Shown here in pieces: positions 7,899 through 15,646 of a stretch of 64,000 bases of DNA; position 1 is the stretch's first letter; the number at the start of each line of letters is the position of its first letter. The notes beneath the pieces were generated by a model, which did no database searches, was not told the origin of the DNA, and saw only the letters and a program-made list of their open reading frames with translations. Both the position numbers and the translations under genes were made by a program. The DNA is from Opacimonas sp002292215 (GTDB taxonomy: Bacteria > Pseudomonadota > Gammaproteobacteria > Enterobacterales > Alteromonadaceae), in NCBI GenBank assembly GCA_943846745.1, contig OX044360.1, positions 1,054,001 through 1,118,000 of the forward strand. The letters run 5' to 3'.

Positions 7899-9158
7899 AT
7901 GAAAAAGCAGTTAATATCAACTTTAGCGTTAACATTCTCCTTAGGATCATCTAGTGCATTCGCAACCAATGGTTATTTTACCCATGGCTATGGCATTGCT
8001 CATAAAGGTATGGCTGGTGCTGGTTTAGCTCTATCTGAAGAACTAATGTCGGGTGCAAACAATCCAGCAAATCTTTTAGTTGAGCGTACCCAATTTTCGT
8101 TAGGCTTGGAACTTTTTTCACCTGATCGTAAATACACGGCTTCATCAGTAGCTAATTTTTTTCCTGATGCACTTTATCTTGAAGCTAAAACACAAAAAAG
8201 TGATAACACGTTGTTTGCCATTCCTGAATTTGCCATTGGCCATCAGCTTAATGAAAAGATAAATATTGGTGTTTTAGTTTACGGCAATGGCGGCATGAAT
8301 ACCCAATATAATGCAGGCACTGCTCCTGACGGCACATTTTACGCAGGCACTACTGGCGTAGATTTAAAACAATTATTTATTAGTCCTACAGCAAGTTATC
8401 AGTTTAATGAACAAACTCGCGTTGGTGTATCGCCAATTTACGTATTGCAACAGTTTGAAGCGCAAGGTCTGAGTAGTTTTGCTCCCTTTTCGCAATCGCC
8501 TCAAAATTTGTCTGATAATGGAACAGATACAAGTACTGGTGTAGGTATTCAATTAGGTATAAACCAAACGATCAACTCATCACTCAGCTGGGGAGCTAGT
8601 TACCGCTCTGCAGTTTCAATGCAAGAGTTCGACAGTTACCGTGGTTTATTTGCAGAGCAAGGTGGCTTTGACTTGCCAAGCTCAATTCAAATTGGTGCTG
8701 CTTTTAAAATTACGCCAGACAATGAAATTGTATTTGATTGGCAAAAAATAAATTACGATGATGTAAGAAGCATTACAAATCCAATAGACAACTTAATGTC
8801 AGCACCTCTAGGCACTGACGGCGGTGCTGGATTTGGTTGGGACGACATGACTATTTATAAACTTGGCTATCAATGGCAACGAACTGAACAACAAAAAATC
8901 CGTTTTGGTATTTCTTACACCGAGCAACCTATTCCATCATCTGAAGTATTATTTAATATTCTAGCTCCAGGCGTGCAAGAGTGGCATTTTACAGCAGGCC
9001 TTAGTCATTCATTTAGTAGCAAAGTACAATTAAACGTAATGGCTTTTTACTCGCCAGCAAAAGAGGTGACTGGTGTTAATTTTTTAGCGCCAAACCAAAC
9101 GTTATCAATTGAAATGGAACAATCTGGCTTTGGTGTTTCTTTTGTGTGGGGTATTTAA
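7899..9158 (+). CDS. OmpP1/FadL/TodX-family outer-membrane transporter
   Basis: A 419-residue outer-membrane beta-barrel of the FadL family, which takes up long-chain fatty acids or other hydrophobic compounds. The signal peptide is residues 1-22, cleaved after SAFA. NGYFTHGYGIAHKGMAGAG then matches the family's mature N-terminus, and NNPANL follows near residue 55. Alternating strands run to a C-terminal aromatic-rich strand ending FGVSFVWGI. Length is close to FadL. The gene is more AT-rich than the core genes around it and lies in the repeat-bounded segment. A link to fadIJ at 47.7-51.1 kb would make physiological sense, but substrate is not shown. Tandem tRNA-tail repeats follow it. Confidence 0.85.
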   Translation: MKKQLISTLALTFSLGSSSAFATNGYFTHGYGIAHKGMAGAGLALSEELMSGANNPANLLVERTQFSLGLELFSPDRKYTASSVANFFPDALYLEAKTQKSDNTLFAIPEFAIGHQLNEKINIGVLVYGNGGMNTQYNAGTAPDGTFYAGTTGVDLKQLFISPTASYQFNEQTRVGVSPIYVLQQFEAQGLSSFAPFSQSPQNLSDNGTDTSTGVGIQLGINQTINSSLSWGASYRSAVSMQEFDSYRGLFAEQGGFDLPSSIQIGAAFKITPDNEIVFDWQKINYDDVRSITNPIDNLMSAPLGTDGGAGFGWDDMTIYKLGYQWQRTEQQKIRFGISYTEQPIPSSEVLFNILAPGVQEWHFTAGLSHSFSSKVQLNVMAFYSPAKEVTGVNFLAPNQTLSIEMEQSGFGVSFVWGI

Positions 9159-9273
9159 GATAGCGTAACAGAATTATTGGGTTTATTTGTCACCATATTT
9201 GTCTACTGCTCTAAACAGGCTATACACCGAATGTAGGTATATCAAGGTTTGTAGAGCTTATGTAGACTAAATA

Positions 9274-9435
9274 TGGCGGAGAGAAAGGGATTTACCTCGG
9301 GCTCCTGCCCTCGGTGCTACGCGGTGCCTTCGGCAATACAAATCGTTCCTGACGATTTGTCGAACCCTCTATCGGGTTCTCATTCCAACTTTTGCAATAG
9401 ATACAAAAAACCCACGACGAGCGTGGGTTCTTTAT
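9274..9435. repeat. tRNA-Ser-tail repeat, copy B
   Basis: Begins with TGGCGGAGAGAAAGGGATT, which differs by one base from the 3' end of the tRNA-Ser gene at 9597. The CTCGGGCTCCTGCCCTCG, CTACGCGGTGCCTTCGGCA and ACAAATCGTTCCTGACGATT hairpin segments follow, then the terminator at 9405-9433. It matches copy A over most of its length. Confidence 0.8.
9405..9433 (-). terminator. Rho-independent terminator within repeat
   Basis: A stem of AACCCACG paired with CGTGGGTT around a 5-base loop; the minus strand continues into a run of six T. It sits just downstream, on the minus strand, of the tRNA-like tail of copy C, copying the arrangement of the true tRNA-Ser gene and its terminator. Confidence 0.7.
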
Positions 9436-9438
9436 ATC

Positions 9439-9595
9439 TGGCGGAGAGAGAGGGATTTATCTCGGGCTCCTGCCCTCGCCGCTACGCGGTGCCTTCGGCA
9501 ATACAAATCGTTCCAGACGATTTGTCGAACCACGGTTCTCATCTCCTCACTCTGACCTAAAAACACAAAAACCGCCGAAAGGCGGTTTTCATGTT
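9439..9595. repeat. tRNA-Ser-tail repeat, copy C
   Basis: Begins with TGGCGGAGAGAGAGGGATT, identical for 19 bases to the tRNA-Ser 3' end, followed by the same hairpin segments as copies A and B. The CGAACC segment is shortened and the copy ends in the terminator of the genuine tRNA-Ser. Copies B and C are in direct tandem with the tRNA gene. Confidence 0.8.
9567..9590 (-). terminator. Terminator of tRNA-Ser
   Basis: An AAAACCGCC/GGCGGTTTT stem with a four-base loop; the minus strand runs into TTTTTG. It starts 7 bases after the CCA end of tRNA-Ser. Confidence 0.8.
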
Positions 9596-9596
9596 T

Positions 9597-9686
9597 TGGC
9601 GGAGAGAGAGGGATTCGAACCCTCGTTAGGTTTAACCCTAAACACACTTTCCAGGCGTGCGCCTTCAGCCACTCAGCCACCTCTCC
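9597..9686 (-). tRNA. tRNA-Ser (GGA)
   Basis: A 90-base class II tRNA on the minus strand with an encoded CCA end. The acceptor stem is GGAGAGG with TCTCTCC, the D-arm begins GGCTGAGTGG, and the anticodon loop CTGGAAA gives anticodon GGA (reads UCC/UCU). A long variable arm (TTTAGGGTTAAACCTAA) and T-arm GAGGGTTCGAATCCCTC complete the serine-type fold. It is preceded by a degenerate copy of itself and followed by two repeat units that reuse its 3' end. Confidence 0.96.
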
Positions 9687-9709
9687 AAATTTTTACTACC
9701 GAATTAAAA

Positions 9710-9789
9710 CCTCGTTAGGTTTAACCCTAAACACACTTTCAGGTGTGTGTCCTGCGGGTGCTAAGCTTAGTCCACTCAGCCACCTCTCC
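9710..9789 (-). pseudogene. Degenerate tRNA-Ser copy
   Basis: On the minus strand the first 18 bases (GGAGAGGTGGCTGAGTGG) are identical to the 5' end of tRNA-Ser. Some 30 bases from the anticodon 3' stem through the variable arm to CGAGG are identical as well. The D-arm and anticodon 5' side differ (the loop would contain TGA), the T-arm is degenerate, and the 3' acceptor strand and CCA are missing, so a functional tRNA is unlikely. It lies 23 bases upstream of the intact gene and would be transcribed first. Confidence 0.75.
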
Positions 9790-9943
9790 AAATTTCTTGC
9801 TAATCAATCTCGTTGATTGCGGCGCGTATAGTAGAAAAACATGCCCTAAATAACAAGGGATTTATACAATAAATGTCTTTTTTAGCCACTTTTTAAGCAA
9901 AACAACGTCAAAAAGCGATAAAACATCCTTTTTTAATTAATAA

Positions 9944-11011
9944 TTACGTATTCATCGATGCATTTGCGCGCAACTGCGCTGAAAAATCTAACATACGATT
10001 AAGCGATATTAACGCACCTGTACGCGTATTTTCATCAACTTGTATATCATGACCATTTCCATCAGATAACGCAGCATAAATCGATTCAAGGCCATTCATT
10101 GCCATCCAAGGACAGTGTGCACAACTCTTACACGTTGCTCCATTACCACCTGTCGGAGCTTCGAGTAATTCTTTGTCTGGCACTTGTTGCTGCATTTTAT
10201 AAAAAATACCGCGATCCGTAGCAACAATTAACTGTTTATTCGGCAAGGAGCGTGCTGCAGCAATAAGCTGTGACGTACTGCCTACTGCATCCGCTAGATC
10301 TACCACACTGGCCGGTGATTCAGGGTGGACAAGAATAGCCGCATCTGGATAAACGTTTTTCAGGTCTAACAATGCTTTACTTGAAAACTCATCATGAACA
10401 ATACACTCACCTTGCCACATCAACATATCTGCACCCGTTTCTTTGGCAATGTAATGACCTAGGTGACGATCCGGTGCCCATATTATCTTATGACCTTCAC
10501 TATCAAGGTGCTCCACAATCTCTAAAGCAATAGAAGATGTCACTACCCAATCTGCACGCGCCTTAACGGCTGCTGACGTATTTGCATAGACCACAACCGT
10601 ATGGTCAGGGTGAGCATCACAAAACGCACTAAACTCTTTATCAGGGCATCCCAGGTCCAATGAACATGTGGCTTCTAACGTTGGCATTAAGACTTTCTTT
10701 TCTGGAGAAAGGATTTTAGCGGTTTCGCCCATGAAGCGCACACCAGCAACAATTAACGTTTCCGCTTGGGCATCACGCCCAAATCGCGCCATTTCCAAAG
10801 AATCAGATACACAACCGCCGGTTGCTTCTGCTAACGCTTGAATAATTGGATCAGTGTAATAATGCGCAATTAGCGTGGCATTGTTTGCTACTAACAAACG
10901 CTTAATTTCTTGCGTTAAAAAGTCACTACGCTCAGCAGACAAAATGGCTGGTTTTTCAGGAAAAGGATAATCAATCGGGGCAATACGTAATGCTTCAGTC
11001 ATAGTGGTCAT
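9944..11011 (-). CDS. nadA: Quinolinate synthase A
   Basis: NadA condenses iminoaspartate with dihydroxyacetone phosphate to quinolinate in NAD biosynthesis, using a 4Fe-4S cluster in the cytoplasm. The 355-residue protein has the family's IAHYYTDPIIQALAEATGG start region, GVRFMGETAKILSPEKKVL, and the candidate cluster cysteines in ATCSLDLGCP and near the C-terminus in GATCKSCAHCPWMAMNGL. Length is normal. Two in-frame ATGs lie close together (11011 and 11002), and either could start it. Its place next to tRNA-Lys and the tol-pal-cpoB operon is the same as in E. coli. Confidence 0.96.
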   Translation of the reverse strand: MTTMTEALRIAPIDYPFPEKPAILSAERSDFLTQEIKRLLVANNATLIAHYYTDPIIQALAEATGGCVSDSLEMARFGRDAQAETLIVAGVRFMGETAKILSPEKKVLMPTLEATCSLDLGCPDKEFSAFCDAHPDHTVVVYANTSAAVKARADWVVTSSIALEIVEHLDSEGHKIIWAPDRHLGHYIAKETGADMLMWQGECIVHDEFSSKALLDLKNVYPDAAILVHPESPASVVDLADAVGSTSQLIAAARSLPNKQLIVATDRGIFYKMQQQVPDKELLEAPTGGNGATCKSCAHCPWMAMNGLESIYAALSDGNGHDIQVDENTRTGALISLNRMLDFSAQLRANASMNT

Positions 11012-11145
11012 TTGAGCTTAGTAAGTAATACTGAGATTATACTACTAGCCAGTAAGAAATAACAATTAGATGCTGACAATATAGGAGTCGTTGGAGTACA
11101 TAGAATAAATAAGATATTGGTATGATAAGTAATGCTTGGAATAGA

Positions 11146-11221
11146 TGGTGGGTCGTGCTGGATTCGAACCAGCGACCAATTGATTAAAAGTCAACTGCTC
11201 TACCAACTGAGCTAACGACCC
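11146..11221 (-). tRNA. tRNA-Lys (TTT)
   Basis: A 76-base tRNA with encoded CCA. The acceptor stem is GGGTCGT with ACGACCC, the anticodon loop CTTTTAA gives TTT, and the T-arm is CTGGTTCGAATCCAG. It differs from the neighbouring copy by one base in the D-loop. Confidence 0.97.
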
Positions 11222-11296
11222 ATCTATTGTGTTGCATATAAATACTGATTAAGTATTTTAGTCAAATAAGGTACCTGACTATTTGATTGAAGAAAA

Positions 11297-11372
11297 TGGT
11301 GGGTCGTGCTGGATTCGAACCAGCGACCAATTGATTAAAAGTCAACTGCTCTACCAGCTGAGCTAACGACCC
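11297..11372 (-). tRNA. tRNA-Lys (TTT), second copy
   Basis: A 76-base tRNA nearly identical to the copy 75 bases away, with the same TTT anticodon and encoded CCA. The single difference is TCAGCTGG in place of TCAGTTGG in the D-arm. The two are probably one transcript downstream of cpoB, matching the tRNA cluster at this spot in E. coli. Confidence 0.97.
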
Positions 11373-11523
11373 TAATCTTCAATCTGTTGCCTTGCTTGGT
11401 AACAGGGCGCATATAATACTCAATTATCAGGGTTAATCAACCCTATTTCTCAAATTAATTTAAAAAAACTAATTTCGTTGAAGAAACGTGCTGAAATGAC
11501 TATTTTTGATACTATATAGAAAT

Positions 11524-11560
11524 TTTAAAAGAAAGAACCTGCTGAAAATTACAGCAGGTT
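11524..11560 (-). terminator. Terminator of the Tol-Pal operon
   Basis: On the minus strand AACCTGCTG pairs with CAGCAGGTT, followed by the T-rich CTTTCTTTT. The cpoB stop codon TAA lies inside the loop, so the last codons of cpoB form the 5' arm. Confidence 0.7.
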
Positions 11561-12388
11561 AATTTGTTCTTGAGCAAGCTTTGCAGAGGTTGTGTTGGCA
11601 TGATTCGCGACCACACTTTCAAAATACTCTCGTGCTTTCACTCTATCACTTAAATTTTTAGCAATTATGCCAAGTTTAAGGGTTGCGTCTGGTACTTTAC
11701 TAGAATTTGGATATTGCGTGTACAACGTGTCAAATTGAACACGTGCTTGTTCCCAGTTTTGTTCATTATAAAAAATTTGCCCTAACCAATAATGCGCATT
11801 CGATGTAAACTTCGACTGAGGATAGGTTGTTACAAACTCTTCTAATGCAGGGATAGCGGCTTTGGTATCACGTTGTTTAAGGATCAAATCCACTGCCGCT
11901 TTGTAAGCCGCTTCGTCATTTCCTGTCGCTACGCTTGGCGTCGAACTAATAACGGTTGACACTGCCTTATTTGACGCCGGTAAGCCAGCAGCAACCGCAT
12001 TGGTATTCGTTGCACGCCCGGTTACCAAAGATCGTTTAGCCAACTCATCGTTAGATAACTCTGACGCTTCTTGTAACTGTTGTGATTGAATGTCAAACGC
12101 AAGCAGCAGCTCACGTTGACGTTGCAAAATTTTCTCAATTTGATAATTTTGCTCTTCAATTCGACCACGAATTTCACTAATCTCAGATTGCATTCCATCA
12201 ATCTGGTCTTGAACTCGTTGTTGATTGCGAGTACGTGAATTCACGACTCGCTCAAGGTTAGCTAATTTTTCTGCAACACTTTCGTTACTCAAATTATACA
12301 CAGGCGCTTGCGCCGCCTGTGCACCCGATACCAACAACAAAGAAGCGCCAACCATGGCACAACTCAATGATTTCGTAAACGTTTTCAT
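11549..12388 (-). CDS. cpoB: Cell-division coordinator CpoB (YbgF), Tol-Pal associated
   Basis: A 279-residue periplasmic protein that in E. coli links PBP1B activity with Tol-Pal during constriction. A signal peptide is seen at residues 1-25 (ending AQA). A trimerising coiled coil with many Gln/Glu/Arg residues spans about 40-110, a low-complexity linker about 115-160, and three TPR-like units about 160-279 with the pattern AHYWLGQIFYNEQNWEQARV. It is the last gene of the operon, starting 3 bases after pal on the same strand, and ends in a terminator whose loop holds its stop codon. Length is near that of E. coli (about 263 residues). Confidence 0.93.
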   Translation of the reverse strand: MKTFTKSLSCAMVGASLLLVSGAQAAQAPVYNLSNESVAEKLANLERVVNSRTRNQQRVQDQIDGMQSEISEIRGRIEEQNYQIEKILQRQRELLLAFDIQSQQLQEASELSNDELAKRSLVTGRATNTNAVAAGLPASNKAVSTVISSTPSVATGNDEAAYKAAVDLILKQRDTKAAIPALEEFVTTYPQSKFTSNAHYWLGQIFYNEQNWEQARVQFDTLYTQYPNSSKVPDATLKLGIIAKNLSDRVKAREYFESVVANHANTTSAKLAQEQINLL

Positions 12389-12390
12389 AA

Positions 12391-12957
12391 TTATTTGTAA
12401 ACCACCACTGCACGTCTGCTTTGTGCAAATGCGTATTCAGAAGTACCTGCTACTGCAGGCTTTTCTTCGCCAAAAGAAACCACTGAAATTTGCGCTGCAG
12501 ACACACCTGCATTTAATAAGTAAGTTTCAACAGCCTGGGCACGACGCTCACCTAACGCAATATTATACTCAGGTGTACCACGACTATCAGTATGTCCTTC
12601 TATAACGACCGTTTGTGCTGAATTCTTAACTAAAAATGTCGCATGTTGGTCAAGTACACTATAAAAATCAGACTTAATCGTAGAACGGTCAAAGTCAAAA
12701 TATATGGTTTGCATAGACACTAAAGAATCACGTTCTTGTTGTGCCATTTCTTGGGCTTGTTGTAAGCGTTGAGCAGCTTCCATACGAACTTGTTCTTGAT
12801 TAGCTTGTTGCGCCGCTTGTTGTGCTGCGGCTTGCTCTGCTGCTACACGGTTACGTTCAGCTGCAAGTTCAGTTTCAGATGGACCTGAAGAACATGCCAT
12901 TAATGTCATAACTGGCACAGCAATTAGTAAAGAACGAAGTGAAGTAGAAGTTTTCAT
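12391..12957 (-). CDS. pal: Peptidoglycan-associated lipoprotein
   Basis: Pal is an outer-membrane lipoprotein that binds diaminopimelate in peptidoglycan and TolB. The 188-residue precursor has lipobox LMAC with Cys22. A long Ala/Gln-rich helical linker (about 30-75) is longer than in E. coli. The OmpA-like domain covers about 80-188 with YFDFDRSTIKSDF, VVIEGHTDSRGTPEYNIALG and RRAQAVETYLLNAGV, the peptidoglycan-binding signature. It lies between tolB (28 bases upstream) and cpoB. The Ala/Gln-rich linker is the only oddity. Confidence 0.96.
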   Translation of the reverse strand: MKTSTSLRSLLIAVPVMTLMACSSGPSETELAAERNRVAAEQAAAQQAAQQANQEQVRMEAAQRLQQAQEMAQQERDSLVSMQTIYFDFDRSTIKSDFYSVLDQHATFLVKNSAQTVVIEGHTDSRGTPEYNIALGERRAQAVETYLLNAGVSAAQISVVSFGEEKPAVAGTSEYAFAQSRRAVVVYK

Positions 12958-12985
12958 GAATTTTCCTTGTTATAAAAAGTATGTC

Positions 12986-14353
12986 TTAACGTAAAAATGG
13001 TGACCAGCTAGGCGCTTTAATCTGCCCCGCTACACCTGGTAATCTAGCCTTAAATCGACCATCAAGAGATACTAATGATAACACTTGTGTCCCTTCATGG
13101 AGTGTACTGTATATAATCATACTGCCGTTTGGAGCGATGCTAGGCGACTCATCCAAAAAGGTCGTCGTTAATACTTGCATAGCACCATCAGCTAAATTTT
13201 GTCGGGCGATATGGTAGTTACCGTTAGTGCGGTTGACTATCACTAATTCAGAACCATCAGGAGTAATTGTACCACCGAGGTTCATATCGCCTTCAAAAGT
13301 TAAGCGTTTTATCCGCTTATTACTTAAATTTACTCTATAAATCTGAGGTTTACCACCCCTCTCTGAACTAAATATCAATTCTTTTCCGTTTGGCGCCCAA
13401 GATGGCTCGGTATCGATGGCTCGATGACGCGTAATACGAGTCAGTTTTCGCGTGGCAATCTCCATAATATAAATGTCTGGATTACCATCTTTGGATAACA
13501 CCATTGCTATTTGTTTGCCATCTGGAGAAAAATTTGGCGCTCCATTAATCCCAGGAAAATCAGTCAATTTAATTCGACTCATTGTATAAATATCTTGAAT
13601 GAATATTTGCGGCTTACCGCTTTCAAACGAGACATAGGCTAATTTATTACCATCTGGTGACCATGACGGTGACATTAACGGCTCTTTTGACGACAATAAT
13701 GCCAATTCATTTTCACCATCATAATCGGCAATAACTAACTGGTAAGGACGAGCAACTGTTTTGGTATCGCGCACCACTACATATGCAATGCGAGTTAAAA
13801 ACGCTCCTTTTTGCCCGGTTAATTTTTCATAAACAATATCTGAAATACGATGCGCAAATTGACGAAAATCTTGACCTGTAACGGTTAACGTTCGACCCGC
13901 AATTAATTGCGACTGACCTGCGACTAACTGACCATTTTGCAGTACTTGTGGCGCATCGGCTAACTGACTTCCTGCAAGGGTATCAATCAGTTGAAAATCA
14001 ATTTGATAGCGATCATTTCCTAGGTCTTTAACCTTCCCAACCACAATGGTATTGATTCCTTTATCGACCCATTGCTGATAATTAACCGCACTGATATCAC
14101 GTGGAAACTGCGGCATCTTAGACATCGTCATTGGATTAAAACGTCCACTTCGACGCAAATCATGGTTAATGACATCCGAAATAGCACCCGGCAGCATGCC
14201 TTCACCTTCCCAGCCAAATGGCACAACTGCAATAGGCGTGGCATTATCCACACCTTCAGTAATGACAATATTTAACTGCGCATACGCACTGCTGGACACA
14301 CTCATCGCTAGATAAGCAAAAAAGAAGATACTGGATGCTAAGAGTTTTTTCAT
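12986..14353 (-). CDS. tolB: Tol-Pal system protein TolB
   Basis: TolB is the periplasmic hub of Tol-Pal, binding Pal and, through its N-terminus, TolA. The 455-residue precursor has a signal peptide ending near residue 25 (SSAYA). The alpha/beta N-domain covers about 30-165 with IAVVPFGWEG, and a six-bladed propeller covers about 200-445 with repeated PSWSPDGNKLAYVS, PNFSPDGKQIAMV and PSWAPNGKELIFSS blades. Its ATG overlaps the tolA stop by 4 bases, implying translational coupling. Length is somewhat above E. coli TolB (430). Confidence 0.96.
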   Translation of the reverse strand: MKKLLASSIFFFAYLAMSVSSSAYAQLNIVITEGVDNATPIAVVPFGWEGEGMLPGAISDVINHDLRRSGRFNPMTMSKMPQFPRDISAVNYQQWVDKGINTIVVGKVKDLGNDRYQIDFQLIDTLAGSQLADAPQVLQNGQLVAGQSQLIAGRTLTVTGQDFRQFAHRISDIVYEKLTGQKGAFLTRIAYVVVRDTKTVARPYQLVIADYDGENELALLSSKEPLMSPSWSPDGNKLAYVSFESGKPQIFIQDIYTMSRIKLTDFPGINGAPNFSPDGKQIAMVLSKDGNPDIYIMEIATRKLTRITRHRAIDTEPSWAPNGKELIFSSERGGKPQIYRVNLSNKRIKRLTFEGDMNLGGTITPDGSELVIVNRTNGNYHIARQNLADGAMQVLTTTFLDESPSIAPNGSMIIYSTLHEGTQVLSLVSLDGRFKARLPGVAGQIKAPSWSPFLR

Positions 14354-15198
14354 TGTTCAACCGTTAAATTAATGTCTCGTAATTGGGCAAATACTTTTGG
14401 ATCTCGCGAAACCGGTAATTGAGACGGTTTATATACAGCGCTGATCGCAGCTCGACATAATGCCTCATCACCCGCTATCTTGTCCACTTTCAATACCACT
14501 CCACCAATCCCTAAGCGTATGTTTAACTGACATTTTTTTCCTTTAAATGCCTCATTCGTAATTAAGTTGCGCTGGATTGTCGATTTGATTAACACGCTAT
14601 AGCGTTGCTTTTCGGACATGACCCGTTGCGTTTCTTGTGCTTCAATTTGGGCTTGCTCTTGGGCTAATTGTTCTTCTAATTCGCGCTGCTGTTTATCTCG
14701 TTTAGCTTGCACCTCAGCATCACGTTTTAATTTTTCGACACGCTCAGCCTCTACTTTTTTGGCTTGTGCGTCTTTTTTTGCAATCGCTTCTTGTGCTTTG
14801 CGCTCAAGCTCACGTTGCTCACGCTGCGCTTGGTCTTGTTCTTGCTGTTTCTTTTTCTCTGCGGCACGTTTATCCGCTAAGCGTTTGGCTGCTACCTCAC
14901 GTTTTTTTCGCTCTGCGGCAGCTTTTCGTTTAGCGGCGTCGCGCTGTTCACGTAGCACTTGCTGCTCACGAGCACGGGCTTCGTCAAACTTAGCTTGGGT
15001 GACAGCAGGATCAATGAAAGTCGCATTAATTACCGGCATTTGCTCGGTTAACGGCGTCATATCCATTGTTAATTGCTGTGGCGGAGTAATACTGACACTT
15101 ACGACTAACCCTGCCAATAACAAAGCATGAAATGTAATGGATAGCGCAAACTCTGATTCAACAAAGCGTCGCCATAGCGAGTGCAGAAATATCTTCAT
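14350..15198 (-). CDS. tolA: Tol-Pal system protein TolA
   Basis: TolA spans the periplasm from the inner-membrane TolQR motor to TolB-Pal. The 282-residue protein has one N-terminal membrane segment (about 18-40) and a very long Lys/Glu/Ala/Arg/Gln-rich helix (about 70-200) built from repeats such as AAERKKREVAAKRLADKRAA. The C-terminal domain III covers about 200-282 and includes KGKKCQLNIRLGIGGVV. It is shorter than E. coli TolA (421) mainly in the helix. It sits between tolR and tolB, overlapping tolB by 4 bases. Confidence 0.94.
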   Translation of the reverse strand: MKIFLHSLWRRFVESEFALSITFHALLLAGLVVSVSITPPQQLTMDMTPLTEQMPVINATFIDPAVTQAKFDEARAREQQVLREQRDAAKRKAAAERKKREVAAKRLADKRAAEKKKQQEQDQAQREQRELERKAQEAIAKKDAQAKKVEAERVEKLKRDAEVQAKRDKQQRELEEQLAQEQAQIEAQETQRVMSEKQRYSVLIKSTIQRNLITNEAFKGKKCQLNIRLGIGGVVLKVDKIAGDEALCRAAISAVYKPSQLPVSRDPKVFAQLRDINLTVEQ

Positions 15199-15200
15199 CG

Positions 15201-15644
15201 TTATGATTTTGGCTCGGCAGAAGGCTCGGCAGAAGGCTCGGTCATTAACCCGACTGACGGTACACCCGCGTTTTGCAATATAACCATCAGTTGGATAATT
15301 TGGTTATAGGATACCGCCCCATCCGCCTTAATCACTACCGGACGGGTTGGATTATTTGCCATCTCCGCTTGCACTAATGCTTGAATATCCGGGCGTGTTA
15401 ATGCCTGTTTGGGTGTATCCCCGATATTAAGATAATACAGACCACTTTTATCCATCGATGCAATTAATGGCGGGATCTCTTCTTGCTCAATCGGTTGAGC
15501 ATCCGCTTGTGGCAAGTCCACTTTGACCCCTTGAGTAACCAACGGTGCTGTCACCATAAAAATAATCAACAGCACCAGCATCACATCAATATAAGGGACG
15601 ACATTAATTTCAGAAACAGGCTTACGTCTTTTACGTTGATACAT
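15201..15644 (-). CDS. tolR: Tol-Pal system protein TolR
   Basis: TolR forms, with TolQ, the proton-driven motor of the inner membrane. The 147-residue protein has the ExbD/TolR fold: a cytoplasmic start with SEINVVPYIDVMLVLLIIFM, in which the membrane aspartate of YIDVML is the proton-carrying residue, then a periplasmic domain with VVIKADGAVSYNQIIQLM. The C-terminus ends with three copies of a Ser-Ala-Glu-Pro-like unit (EPSAEPSAEP) encoded by near-perfect 12-base repeats, an addition not seen in E. coli. It is 3 bases from both tolQ and tolA. Confidence 0.95.
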   Translation of the reverse strand: MYQRKRRKPVSEINVVPYIDVMLVLLIIFMVTAPLVTQGVKVDLPQADAQPIEQEEIPPLIASMDKSGLYYLNIGDTPKQALTRPDIQALVQAEMANNPTRPVVIKADGAVSYNQIIQLMVILQNAGVPSVGLMTEPSAEPSAEPKS

Positions 15645-15646
15645 GC

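Noticed and set aside
9273..9680. Two overlapping open frames (9273-9560 plus strand, 9432-9680 minus strand) across the repeats and tRNA-Ser
   Set aside because: They consist of tRNA sequence, hairpins and terminators, with repetitive translated products; not genes.
11146..11372. Short direct repeat resembling a CRISPR-like pair
   Set aside because: The repeats are two complete tRNA-Lys genes; no repeat-spacer array occurs in the window.
14618..15130. 170-codon plus-strand frame opposite tolA
   Set aside because: A Cys/Ser/Ala-rich mirror of the Lys/Glu/Ala repeat in tolA; a shadow frame.
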